Assembly: GCA_963761115.1 (NCBI GenBank)
Contig: CAVXFS010000003.1
Location: forward strand, 124,001 to 188,000
Length of the DNA: 64,000 nt
Direction of reading: 5' to 3'
From: CAVXFS01 sp963761115
GTDB lineage: Bacteria > Pseudomonadota > Gammaproteobacteria > Burkholderiales > Gallionellaceae
The notes beneath the pieces were generated by a model. That model was given only the letters and a program-made list of their open reading frames with translations. It did no database searches and had not been told where the DNA came from. Every line of letters starts with the position of its first letter. Positions within the stretch are counted from its first letter, which is position 1. The position numbers were made by a program, and so were the translations under genes. Below, piece after piece: positions 55,873 to 64,000 of this stretch.

Positions 55873-58473
55873 TCAAGATTTTTTCTTGGCAGCTTTCTTT
55901 GCGGCAGGCTTTGCCGCTTTCGTTTTGGTTTTCGCCGTAGTTGTCATAGCCTTGGCAGCGGTTTTTTTCTTCGCCGCCGCTTTGGGTTTGGTGGTTTTCG
56001 CTTTAGTGGCGGGTTTCCTCGCAACTTTTCCCTTGCCTGTTACGCCTTTGGCAGCTCTGGCCGCAATCAATTCGAGTGCCTGCTCCAGCGTGATCTCTTC
56101 CGGTGAGATGTCCTTGGGCAGGGTGGCGTTGACCTTGCCGTGGCGAGCGTAGGGACCATAGCGGCCACTGCATATCTCTATTGGAGCCTTGTCATCCGGG
56201 TGTTCACCTAATGTGCGCAATATCGTGGTGTCTGTCCTGGCTTGGGCCAGCAATTCCACGGCACGATCCAGACGCACATCGAAGATGTTGTCACTACGGG
56301 GGATCGACTTGAACTTGCTGTCGTGGCCAATGTAAGGACCGAAACGGCCGATGTTGACGATGACTTTTTTGCCGCTCTCGGGATGCAGGCCTAATTCTCG
56401 TGGCAACGAGAGCAGCTTGAGTGCAGTGACCAGATCGGCCTGTTCCACCGGCAATTCCTTGGGCCAGGCCACGCGCTTGGGCTTGGTCTTTTCTCCCTCT
56501 ACAACTTCACCGAGCTGTACGTAGTAGCCGTAAGGTCCGCGTAGCAACAGCACGGTTTGATTACTATCCGGATGGATGCCAAGTTCTTTGCGCGCTTCAC
56601 CGGCATCGTCTTCACCAACCAGATTGCGCGTGTAATCGCATTCTGGATAGCCGCTACAACCGATGAAACTACCGCGTTTCCCAAGCCGCTTGTTCAGCGG
56701 CTTGCCGCATTTTGGGCATAGTTCATCGAGCAGTTCCGTGCCCGGGCGCTCGACATCCTTTTTATCGCCAATCAGCTTGTTGAAGCCTTTCCAGAATTCA
56801 TCCAGCACCGGAATCCAGTCGCGCTTACCCTCGGAGATTTCGTCCAGTTCATCTTCCATTTGCGCAGTGAATCCGTAATCCACATAGCGCGTGAAATGCT
56901 CGGTGAGAAATTTGTTTACCACGCGACCGACATCGGTCGGCTGGAAGCGCTTCTTGTCCAGCACCACATATTCGCGCGCCTGCAGCGTAGAAATGATGCT
57001 GGCATAGGTGGAGGGGCGCCCGATGCCGTGCTCTTCCAGTGTTTTCACCAGGCTGGCCTCGGAGAAGCGCGGCGGCGGCTGGGTGAAATGTTGTTCGCCA
57101 AACAATTTGTCGAGCGGGATGGTCTCGCCTTCGGCCAATGGCGGCAGTTTTTTGCTTTCCTCTTCTTCGCTGTCATCGGTATCTTCCTGGTACACGGCGA
57201 TGAAGCCCGGAAACACCAGTGTCTGGCCGCTGGCGCGGAACAGGGTATCATCGCCGCCAAGACGGATATCGAGGCTGACTGTATCGAAACGCGCAGGCGC
57301 CATCTGGCAGGCCAGTGTGCGTTTCCAGATCATTTCATATAGCCGGGCCTGATCGATGGAAAGGTGACTGCGCACTGCGTCAGGGGTACGTGCAATGGAG
57401 GTGGGTCGAACCGCTTCGTGTGCTTCCTGTGCATTCTTGGACTTGTTCTTGTAGACCGGTACTGATCTGGGCAAATAGTCCGCCGAAAAATTTTCCTCGA
57501 TGTAGCCGCGAATTTCCTGCACTGCTTCCTTTGCGAGAGTAACGGAGTCGGTACGCATGTAGGAAATCAGGCCAACTGTCTGGCCGCCAATATCTACGCC
57601 TTCATAAAGCTGCTGGGCAATACGCATGGTGCGCTCTGAAGTCATGCCAAGTTTGCGCACAGCCTCCTGTTGCAGCGTGGAGGTGGTGAACGGTGCAGCT
57701 GCATGGCGCTGTTTTGCGCGCTTTTCCACGCGTACTACTTTGGGAGGTAATTTTGCGGCGCTTAGATTATCGAAGATTCTTCGGTACTCTGCTTCGCTGC
57801 CTATACTCAGTTGTTCCAGTTTCTTGCCTTGGTACTGGAACAACTTGGCAGAAAATGGAACGGTGTTCTTTTGGCTGTCGAGATGCACGGTCCAGTATTC
57901 CTGTGAACGGAACGCTTCTATCTCCAGTTCGCGTTCCACAATCAGTCGAAGTGCCGGGCTTTGCACGCGACCGGCAGACAGGCCCGGCCGGATTTTGCGC
58001 CACAACAGCGGTGAAAGGTTGAAACCCACCAGATAGTCCAGCGCTCGTCGTGCCTGTTGTGCATTGACCAGCGGGATGGAGATTTCACGCGGGTTCGCGA
58101 CGGCGTCCCTGACGGCGCTCTGGGTGATTTCATAGAACACCACACGTTGCATTTTTTTGTTCTTTAAAGCCCGTTTGCCCTTGAGGATCTCGGCAATATG
58201 CCAGGCGATGGCCTCTCCTTCGCGATCCGGGTCGGGGGCTAGATAGATGTTGTCAGCCAGTGCGGCGGCTTTGGCGATGGCGTCCACATGCTTGCTGTTT
58301 CGCGCGATGGTCTCATATTGCATGGCAAAGTCGTTGTCCGGGTCCACGGCGCCGGTCTTTGGAATGAGATCGCGCACATGACCATAGGAAGCCAGGACTT
58401 CAAAGTCCTTGCCTAAGTATTTTTTCAGGGTGGTGGCCTTGGCAGGCGATTCTACGATCAGTAAATTGGTCAC
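55873..58473 (-). CDS. topA: DNA topoisomerase I
   Basis: 866 residues. Toprim start LLIVESPAKATTLKKYLG, catalytic Tyr in GLISYMRTDSVT, zinc finger CPKC...CSGYPEC near residue 600, then further C-terminal repeats. The last 45 residues are a Lys/Ala/Thr-rich, histone-H1-like tail (KPAAKKAAKKKS) common in betaproteobacterial TopA. It relaxes negative supercoils, opposing gyrase. Confidence 0.96.
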   Translation of the reverse strand: MTNLLIVESPAKATTLKKYLGKDFEVLASYGHVRDLIPKTGAVDPDNDFAMQYETIARNSKHVDAIAKAAALADNIYLAPDPDREGEAIAWHIAEILKGKRALKNKKMQRVVFYEITQSAVRDAVANPREISIPLVNAQQARRALDYLVGFNLSPLLWRKIRPGLSAGRVQSPALRLIVERELEIEAFRSQEYWTVHLDSQKNTVPFSAKLFQYQGKKLEQLSIGSEAEYRRIFDNLSAAKLPPKVVRVEKRAKQRHAAAPFTTSTLQQEAVRKLGMTSERTMRIAQQLYEGVDIGGQTVGLISYMRTDSVTLAKEAVQEIRGYIEENFSADYLPRSVPVYKNKSKNAQEAHEAVRPTSIARTPDAVRSHLSIDQARLYEMIWKRTLACQMAPARFDTVSLDIRLGGDDTLFRASGQTLVFPGFIAVYQEDTDDSEEEESKKLPPLAEGETIPLDKLFGEQHFTQPPPRFSEASLVKTLEEHGIGRPSTYASIISTLQAREYVVLDKKRFQPTDVGRVVNKFLTEHFTRYVDYGFTAQMEDELDEISEGKRDWIPVLDEFWKGFNKLIGDKKDVERPGTELLDELCPKCGKPLNKRLGKRGSFIGCSGYPECDYTRNLVGEDDAGEARKELGIHPDSNQTVLLLRGPYGYYVQLGEVVEGEKTKPKRVAWPKELPVEQADLVTALKLLSLPRELGLHPESGKKVIVNIGRFGPYIGHDSKFKSIPRSDNIFDVRLDRAVELLAQARTDTTILRTLGEHPDDKAPIEICSGRYGPYARHGKVNATLPKDISPEEITLEQALELIAARAAKGVTGKGKVARKPATKAKTTKPKAAAKKKTAAKAMTTTAKTKTKAAKPAAKKAAKKKS

Positions 58474-58489
58474 TATTTGTAGGGAAGTT

Positions 58490-58945
58490 TCAATGCAGAT
58501 TTTCAGTATTGTCAGGGGTTAGCAGGTCTTCAACGATCAGCGGATCCAAGTCTTCGTGCTGGTTCCACAATACCATCAGCGTGATCAGTTTGACCTGGTC
58601 CAGCGGCAGGTTTTCACGGTGAAGCGCGACGGAACGGTCCAGGATCATTTCACGCTCGACCGGAGAAATCATTTTGCTTTGTTCCCAGAAGGCCAGAAAA
58701 CTGAAAGCTTCAGGGCTTATGCGTCGTTGCTCAAGTTCCGAGTAGCATCGTGCGCCACTACTGTTGATGGAAACAGGATAATCAGCTTGGGTCAACTGCT
58801 TCAAGTCCGTCAACCAGGACAGTGTGCGACGTATGTCCTCGTCTTCGAATCCGACAGCGCTGAGTTTGAGGGAAAGTTTATCGGAATCAGGGTAACTGCC
58901 AGCATAGAAATAACTCTCGAATAAGAACATCAAAATATCAAACAT
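58490..58945 (-). CDS. smg: Smg family protein (DUF494)
   Basis: 151 residues, start MFDILMFLFESYF and end LDPLIVEDLL. Conserved between dprA and topA in beta/gammaproteobacteria, as here. Molecular function is unknown. Confidence 0.93.
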   Translation of the reverse strand: MFDILMFLFESYFYAGSYPDSDKLSLKLSAVGFEDEDIRRTLSWLTDLKQLTQADYPVSINSSGARCYSELEQRRISPEAFSFLAFWEQSKMISPVEREMILDRSVALHRENLPLDQVKLITLMVLWNQHEDLDPLIVEDLLTPDNTENLH

Positions 58946-58966
58946 GGTATCCCAAAAAAATGGATT

Positions 58967-60034
58967 TTAATTAATACGCTGATAAAGTCCGCCAGGAAGA
59001 ACAGCAACACTGCCGTCCAACTCCAGTTGCAACAGGATGGCGGATAGTGCTTCAATCGTCAAGCCGCTACGTTGGCTCAGGCTGTCCAGGTCGGTGGGAT
59101 CGTAACCAAGATGCGCCAGCAACGGATGACCTGAAATTGAATCGGCAGGAATATGGTAGTTACTGGTGGCGTATCCAATTTCCTCAAGTATATCCTGGGC
59201 GCATTCGACCAGCTTTGCACCCTGTTTGATCAAATGATGACATCCTTTTGCCTGTGTAGCGTGGATTGAGCCGGGAATCGCAAAAACTTCACGGCCTTGT
59301 TCCAGGGCCATGCGTGCAGTGATCAAGGATCCGCTTTGCAGTGAGGCCTCAATCACCAGACAGCCCATGCTCATGCCGCTGATAATGCGGTTACGGCGTG
59401 GGAAGTTGGCAGCAAGCGGAGGGGTGCCAAGCGGAAATTCAGAAACCAGCGCTCCTGTTTCTGCCAATTGATGAGCCAATTTCCTGTTGGCTGCCGGGTA
59501 TACCTTGTCCAGCCCGGTACCAACTACCGCGATGCTTGAACCGTGCGCCGACAATCCACCGTGATGTGCGGCAGTATCTATACCAAGAGCCATACCGCTT
59601 ACTACACATAACCCAGTCTGACTGATGGCCTGCGCAAAAGACTCCGAGTTGGCGAGCCCCTGTGGCGTGGCGTGGCGACTACCAACGATGGACAGTGCCG
59701 GACTAGCGAGTAACTCGCGTCTACCTTTGACGTACAACAATAATGGTGGGTCAGGGATGTTCAGCAGTGATTGCGGATAATCAGTATCAGCCAGCGTGAT
59801 GATGTTGTTGCAGGCATTATCCAGCCATTCGGAAACCGGTGCCAAGGCAGCTTCGTCCATCCCCTGTGCAATCGAGTTTGCGACGGCGGGTTTAACAACT
59901 TTCTTCAACGAACTAAGCGGGGCTGAGAATACCAGGGCAGGAGATGAAAAGGTTTGCAGCAAGCGCCGCAGACCTTCATTGCCCAGTCCGGGAATCTGGT
60001 GCAGCGCTACCCATGACGCAAGTTCTGCGTCCAT
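58967..60034 (-). CDS. dprA: DNA-processing protein DprA
   Basis: 355 residues. Rossmann fold with SIVGSRHATPQGL and SGMALGIDTAAHHGGL, a helix-hairpin-helix region at the N-terminus (IPGLGNEGLRRLL), and a C-terminal winged helix. Loads RecA on incoming single strands during transformation. It shares this leftward run with the LysM gene, 4 bp apart. Confidence 0.95.
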   Translation of the reverse strand: MDAELASWVALHQIPGLGNEGLRRLLQTFSSPALVFSAPLSSLKKVVKPAVANSIAQGMDEAALAPVSEWLDNACNNIITLADTDYPQSLLNIPDPPLLLYVKGRRELLASPALSIVGSRHATPQGLANSESFAQAISQTGLCVVSGMALGIDTAAHHGGLSAHGSSIAVVGTGLDKVYPAANRKLAHQLAETGALVSEFPLGTPPLAANFPRRNRIISGMSMGCLVIEASLQSGSLITARMALEQGREVFAIPGSIHATQAKGCHHLIKQGAKLVECAQDILEEIGYATSNYHIPADSISGHPLLAHLGYDPTDLDSLSQRSGLTIEALSAILLQLELDGSVAVLPGGLYQRIN

Positions 60035-60038
60035 AATT

Positions 60039-61082
60039 TCAGGGGGTCAATGCGCGGTCCAGCACAGAAACTGGCAAGGTGGTTTGCATCACAAGCGCAT
60101 AAGACACCTTGTCGAAAACCCGAAACACAAATATCAAACCATAACGCACATCAGGCAATGAGAATTTTTCCCCATCCTCATTTATTTCTTCACCCTTGCG
60201 GTATAACGCCAGCACATGACCATTTTCTATGCCGTCGCGATGTCCCTTGTTGAGGGTGACGATGGCGTTTTGCCCTGCCTGAGAGACGCCTCCATAAATT
60301 GAAATGACTCGGGCCGATACCTGGTTATCTGGTTTATGCGGGATGAAATTGTTGGTTATCTCGCCAGAAGCGGGAATTAGCCGGTCTCCTTTATTGATTT
60401 CCTGAACGGCCTTGGTAATTTTTAAGGTACTGATTTGGTCGAACTTTTCGACTTGAGCATCGCCGAGATAGAAGGCTTCAAGACCGAGTTTTTCATCAGT
60501 ATCCGGGTCGATCAGTTCCTTGCCAGGACGGTAAATTTGCCAGAAGATGCCTTTATCCTTGGGCAGCCCTTTTACGTAAGCGATATCATTTGTCGCCAGC
60601 AGGACACGGTGCTCAAAAGTGGCAACGATAAGCGAAGGCTCACCGGATAAATCCCTATTTTCAATAACCAATGGTTGACTCAGAAAAGGCCCGATCGCAC
60701 TGCCCGGAACACTTGGAATGGCATCGTGCTCACTTTGTTGAACTTCGACCTTGGGAAACAGTTTGACGACATTTGAGTTATTTGGGTTACCCGACGCCAA
60801 GTCCGACCGGGAACTTTCAATTTGCAATTTGCCCGTAGTACGATTCAAAACGATAACGTCACCCGGGTAAATCCAATGAGGATCCTTGATAGTGTCTTTG
60901 TTCAAGCCCCAGATTTCCGGCCATTTCCACGGATCTTTGAAAAATTCGGCGGAAATATCCCACAGAGTGTCCCCTTTAACTACGACATGTCGATCCGGGG
61001 CTTTATCAAGAATCTCGGGCGCATCAGCATATGCAAGGGAAGACAAAAACAGACAAATCAGCGATATAATAAACTTTTGCAT
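60039..61082 (-). CDS. LysM-domain exported protein
   Basis: 347 residues from ATG at 61082. Signal peptide (IISLICLFLSSLAYA), then one LysM domain at about residues 35-85 (VVVKGDTLWDISAEFFKDP, WIYPGDVIVL) that binds peptidoglycan, then a beta-rich region without a recognised catalytic domain. The LysM-dprA-smg-topA order is common in betaproteobacteria. Divergent from def with 96 bp between. Confidence 0.9.
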   Translation of the reverse strand: MQKFIISLICLFLSSLAYADAPEILDKAPDRHVVVKGDTLWDISAEFFKDPWKWPEIWGLNKDTIKDPHWIYPGDVIVLNRTTGKLQIESSRSDLASGNPNNSNVVKLFPKVEVQQSEHDAIPSVPGSAIGPFLSQPLVIENRDLSGEPSLIVATFEHRVLLATNDIAYVKGLPKDKGIFWQIYRPGKELIDPDTDEKLGLEAFYLGDAQVEKFDQISTLKITKAVQEINKGDRLIPASGEITNNFIPHKPDNQVSARVISIYGGVSQAGQNAIVTLNKGHRDGIENGHVLALYRKGEEINEDGEKFSLPDVRYGLIFVFRVFDKVSYALVMQTTLPVSVLDRALTP

Positions 61083-61178
61083 GAAAACTCCGGCAGGAAA
61101 AGGGAGATAGCGGTACTTCTGTACTTTTGCGCGTGATTTTCGGATTCTGCATCCAGTCATATAAATTGGCAAGCATTT

Positions 61179-61682
61179 ATGGCGATACTGAAAATTTTAC
61201 AATACCCAGATGCAAGACTGTATACCGTAGCAAAGAGGGTAGAACGTGTAGATGACAGCATACGAAAACTGATACGGGACATGGCGGAAACCATGTACTC
61301 TGCGCCAGGCGTAGGGTTGGCAGCAACTCAAGTAGACAGACACCTGCAGATCCTCGTTGTGGATGTATCCGAAATGCATAACGACCTGTATACATTTATT
61401 AATCCAGAGCTTGTATTAAGTGATGGAGAATGTGAACTTGAGGAAGGCTGTCTGTCGGTTCCCGGTATTTACGAAAAGATACATCGCCCAGAGCAAATTA
61501 TCGTGCGGGCATTGAACGCACAGGGTGAATCGTTCTCGCTTGAGGCTGAAGGATTGCTGGCGCGGTGTATCCTGCATGAGATAGATCATCTTCAGGGGAA
61601 GGTATTTGTCGACTACCTTTCTCCCCTGAAACAGACGCGACTACGCGCAAAGCTGAAAAAACGTATGCGTGAGACGTTGTAA
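61179..61682 (+). CDS. def: Peptide deformylase
   Basis: 167 residues. Motif 1 GVGLAATQV, motif 2 EGCLSVPG (metal Cys) and motif 3 HEIDHLQGK (HExxH). Removes the formyl group from new proteins; fmt follows as usual. Confidence 0.98.
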   Translation: MAILKILQYPDARLYTVAKRVERVDDSIRKLIRDMAETMYSAPGVGLAATQVDRHLQILVVDVSEMHNDLYTFINPELVLSDGECELEEGCLSVPGIYEKIHRPEQIIVRALNAQGESFSLEAEGLLARCILHEIDHLQGKVFVDYLSPLKQTRLRAKLKKRMRETL

Positions 61683-61692
61683 GGGTGTCTAC

Positions 61693-62628
61693 TTGAGAAT
61701 CATTTTTGCGGGTACTCCTGAATTTGCAGCAGCAGCTCTCAAAGCATTACTGGAGGAACAATTTGAGGTAGTCGCGGTATTGACTCAACCCGATCGACCA
61801 GCGGGGCGCGGAATGAAGCTTGCATCCGGCCCGGTCAAGCAAATGGCGCTGCACTATGGTCTGCCGATACTCCAGCCACAGACTCTCAAAGATACAGAAA
61901 TACAAAAACAACTTGCCACCTATGCCGCAGACCTGATGGTAGTTGCAGCCTATGGGTTAATTCTTCCCATATCGGTTTTGAACTTGCCACGGCTGGGTTG
62001 CCTGAACATCCATGCATCACTACTGCCCCGTTGGCGCGGGGCGGCGCCAATCCAGCGTGCCATCCTTGCCGGCGACAACGAGACAGGCATTACCATCATG
62101 CAGATGGACGAAGGACTGGATACCGGGGACATGCTGTTGAAAAAATCCTGTCAAATTTCTCCGCACGAAAATGCCGATGCACTGCATGCCAAATTGGCGA
62201 CACTGGGCGCGGAAGCGATTGTTGAAGCATTGCATTTACTGGTGCAGGGAAAGCTGAAATCTGAACCGCAGGACGATATGCATGCAACCTATGCTGCCAA
62301 GCTCAGCAAGGCTGAGGCACAAATCGATTGGCGCGGCGATGCTGTGCAGATCGGTCGCATGGTGCGGGCATTCAATCCTTTCCCTGTCGCTCAGGCAAAG
62401 TTAAACGGCATGACCGTTAAAATTTGGCAAGCCAGCGTGCAAATTGATCAATCAGGTGAACCCGGAACGGTGCTTTCGGTTGGAAAGGACGGCATAGTCG
62501 TAGCATGTGGCCGGGGAGCCTTGTGTCTGAAAGTATTGCAACGACCCAATTCCAAGGCTATGAGTTCAGTACAGTTTATCCAGGGGTGCCCATTGCGGCC
62601 GGGTGACTGTTTCGGTTTATTGGTCTGA
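61693..62628 (+). CDS. fmt: Methionyl-tRNA formyltransferase
   Basis: 311 residues. Start LRIIFAGTPEFAAAAL, folate and catalytic motif HASLLPRWRGAAPIQRAI. The start is taken as TTG at 61693, 10 bp after the def stop with AGGG upstream; the frame is open to 61669 but that part is not conserved. Confidence 0.96.
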   Translation: MRIIFAGTPEFAAAALKALLEEQFEVVAVLTQPDRPAGRGMKLASGPVKQMALHYGLPILQPQTLKDTEIQKQLATYAADLMVVAAYGLILPISVLNLPRLGCLNIHASLLPRWRGAAPIQRAILAGDNETGITIMQMDEGLDTGDMLLKKSCQISPHENADALHAKLATLGAEAIVEALHLLVQGKLKSEPQDDMHATYAAKLSKAEAQIDWRGDAVQIGRMVRAFNPFPVAQAKLNGMTVKIWQASVQIDQSGEPGTVLSVGKDGIVVACGRGALCLKVLQRPNSKAMSSVQFIQGCPLRPGDCFGLLV

Positions 62629-62629
62629 T

Positions 62630-63898
62630 ATGCAATCGGTACAACTGGTCGCAGCACAGGTCGTGAGCAATGTGATGGCTGGACGGAACCTGAGCAATGA
62701 ATTGGCCACCCTGCAATCTTCATCCAATTTCTCTCCACGACATCGGGCGGCACTGCAAGACTTGAGTTATGGCACATTAAGGCATTACGGGAGGCTGTCA
62801 TGCGTGCTGCAGCGATTGCTGCGCAAACCGGTTCAGGACGAGCGATTACGCTACCTGATGCTGGTTGCGTTGTATCAGCTACAATTCAGTAAATCTCCTC
62901 CCTACGCCATCGTGGACCATGCTGTAAGTGCGGCGCGCAAACTCAATCCAGTATTGGGCGGTTTGGTAAATGCGATACTTCGCAATTTTCTGCGCAACAA
63001 AGAGTCTCTGTATGCATCGGCAGCCGGCAGCGATGAAGGGCGTTACTCTTACCAGCAATGGTGGATAGATATGGTCAAGGCTCAGTATGGTGAGCAGGCT
63101 GAAACGATCCTGATAGCCGGCAACCTGCATCCACCAATGACGCTACGCGCAAACCGCCGTCGTATAAAGTCCGCCGAATACTTGGTGCAGTTGGAGCAGC
63201 AGGAAATTTCGGCCATATCGATAGAACCTGGAGCGATATTGCTGAAACATCCTGTGTCCGTGGAAAAACTTCCGGGTTTTTTCGAAGGGTTGGTTTCGGT
63301 TCAGGATGCAGGCGCCCAATATGCAGCCCTGCTGCTGGATGTGCATGACGAGATGCGAGTGCTGGATGCGTGTGCCGCCCCAGGCGGCAAAAGCCTGCAT
63401 TTGCTCGAGTTGGCGGATATAGATCTGCTTGCGCTGGACAGAGACGCCAAGCGTCTGGAACGTGTAAGGGATAATTTGCAACGCTTGCAATATTCCGCCC
63501 GCCTGCAGTGCGGTGATGCGGCCCAGCCCGAAACATGGTGGGACGGGAAACCTTTTCAACGGATTCTGGCAGATGTTCCCTGTTCCGCTTCCGGCGTGGT
63601 TCGACGTCATCCTGATATCAAATGGTTGCGCCGTCGGAATGACATTGACAGTTTTGCACGACAGCAAATGCAAATCCTCGATGTGTTGTGGCGGCTGCTG
63701 GCGAGAGATGGTAAATTGCTTTACTCGACTTGCTCCATATTTGCGCAGGAGAACGGTCAACTCATCAATGAATTCTTGCAACAACATGATGATGCCCGGC
63801 AATTAGAATTGTCCGTGCCTGACATGATTGAAGGGCAGCTACTTCCAAATGAAAGACACGACGGCTTTTTTTTCGCGCTACTGCATAAATGCTTGTGA
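62630..63898 (+). CDS. rsmB: 16S rRNA (cytosine967-C5)-methyltransferase
   Basis: 422 residues. NusB-like RNA-binding domain up to about 140, then a SAM methyltransferase with LDACAAPGGKSLHLLEL and the two catalytic Cys motifs DVPCSASG and YSTCSIF. ATG at 62630 directly follows the fmt stop. The def-fmt-rsmB order is classical. Confidence 0.96.
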   Translation: MQSVQLVAAQVVSNVMAGRNLSNELATLQSSSNFSPRHRAALQDLSYGTLRHYGRLSCVLQRLLRKPVQDERLRYLMLVALYQLQFSKSPPYAIVDHAVSAARKLNPVLGGLVNAILRNFLRNKESLYASAAGSDEGRYSYQQWWIDMVKAQYGEQAETILIAGNLHPPMTLRANRRRIKSAEYLVQLEQQEISAISIEPGAILLKHPVSVEKLPGFFEGLVSVQDAGAQYAALLLDVHDEMRVLDACAAPGGKSLHLLELADIDLLALDRDAKRLERVRDNLQRLQYSARLQCGDAAQPETWWDGKPFQRILADVPCSASGVVRRHPDIKWLRRRNDIDSFARQQMQILDVLWRLLARDGKLLYSTCSIFAQENGQLINEFLQQHDDARQLELSVPDMIEGQLLPNERHDGFFFALLHKCL

Positions 63899-63954
63899 CA
63901 AATACCCGATGATAGAAAACACAACACAGGAAGCGGGAAATGGAGGATGGGTAA

Positions 63955-64000
63955 GTGCGCAGTTCAAGGCAGTTAACGCCATCCATCGCTTGTATGTGCG
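63955..64000 (+). CDS. Start of an unidentified gene, cut by the window edge
   Basis: A GGAGG ribosome site (63943-63947) precedes GTG at 63955, which opens a frame to the edge (VRSSRQLTPSIACMC). An ATG at 63909 opens a different frame, also to the edge, with a weaker ribosome site. Too short to assign. Confidence 0.35.
   Translation, partial: MRSSRQLTPSIACMC

Overview
The window looks like chromosomal DNA of a betaproteobacterium, most probably a Gallionellaceae-type iron oxidiser (Sideroxydans/Gallionella-like). The gene order rpmH-rnpA-yidD-yidC-mnmE-mnmG-rsmG-parAB-atp-glmUS, the ubiE-ubiJ-ubiB group and the protein sequences are proteobacterial. The porin-cytochrome locus at 10.8-22.3 kb is of a kind I associate with neutrophilic Fe(II) oxidisers. 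The taxon is inferred from gene content, not from a search.

Layout. 0-10.8 kb is housekeeping: a transhydrogenase (sthA), the GDP-fucose pair gmd-fcl, an NhaD/ArsB-type permease, a phosphodiesterase, a serine hydrolase, thiC behind a TPP riboswitch, and pyrC. 10.8-22.3 kb is the most unusual part. It is a leftward run coding for an inner-membrane protein with candidate b-haem histidines, a 24-haem cytochrome, a giant cytochrome with 51 CxxCH motifs built from 24 tandem units, a TPR plus beta-barrel outer-membrane protein, and a small exported protein preceded by a cyclic-di-GMP-I riboswitch. A membrane-anchored iron-sulfur flavoprotein is divergently transcribed from it. Together these could form an electron path from outside the cell through the outer membrane and periplasm to the inner membrane. 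22.3-31.5 kb carries the rsmI/lpoA/yraN/gmhA/dolP group, ADP-heptose genes and ubiE/ubiJ/ubiB.

31.5-42.2 kb holds glmS, glmU and the atp operon. From about 32.2 to 39.6 kb these essential genes are broken by about 20 single-base shifts, although their protein sequence continues intact in the other frames. The simplest reading is a block of poor sequence, and the genes are annotated as whole. 42.3-53 kb is the replication and segregation region: parAB with a parS-like site, mnmG/mnmE, yidC, rnpA, rpmH, dnaA, a candidate oriC, dnaN and gyrB. dnaA and dnaN are clearly more AT-rich than gyrB. 55.9-64 kb carries topA, smg, dprA, a LysM protein, def, fmt and rsmB, and ends inside the start of another gene.

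No tRNA or rRNA genes, insertion sequences or CRISPR arrays were found. Most genes left of the origin read leftward, and dnaA-dnaN-gyrB read rightward, as expected for replication diverging from about 52 kb.
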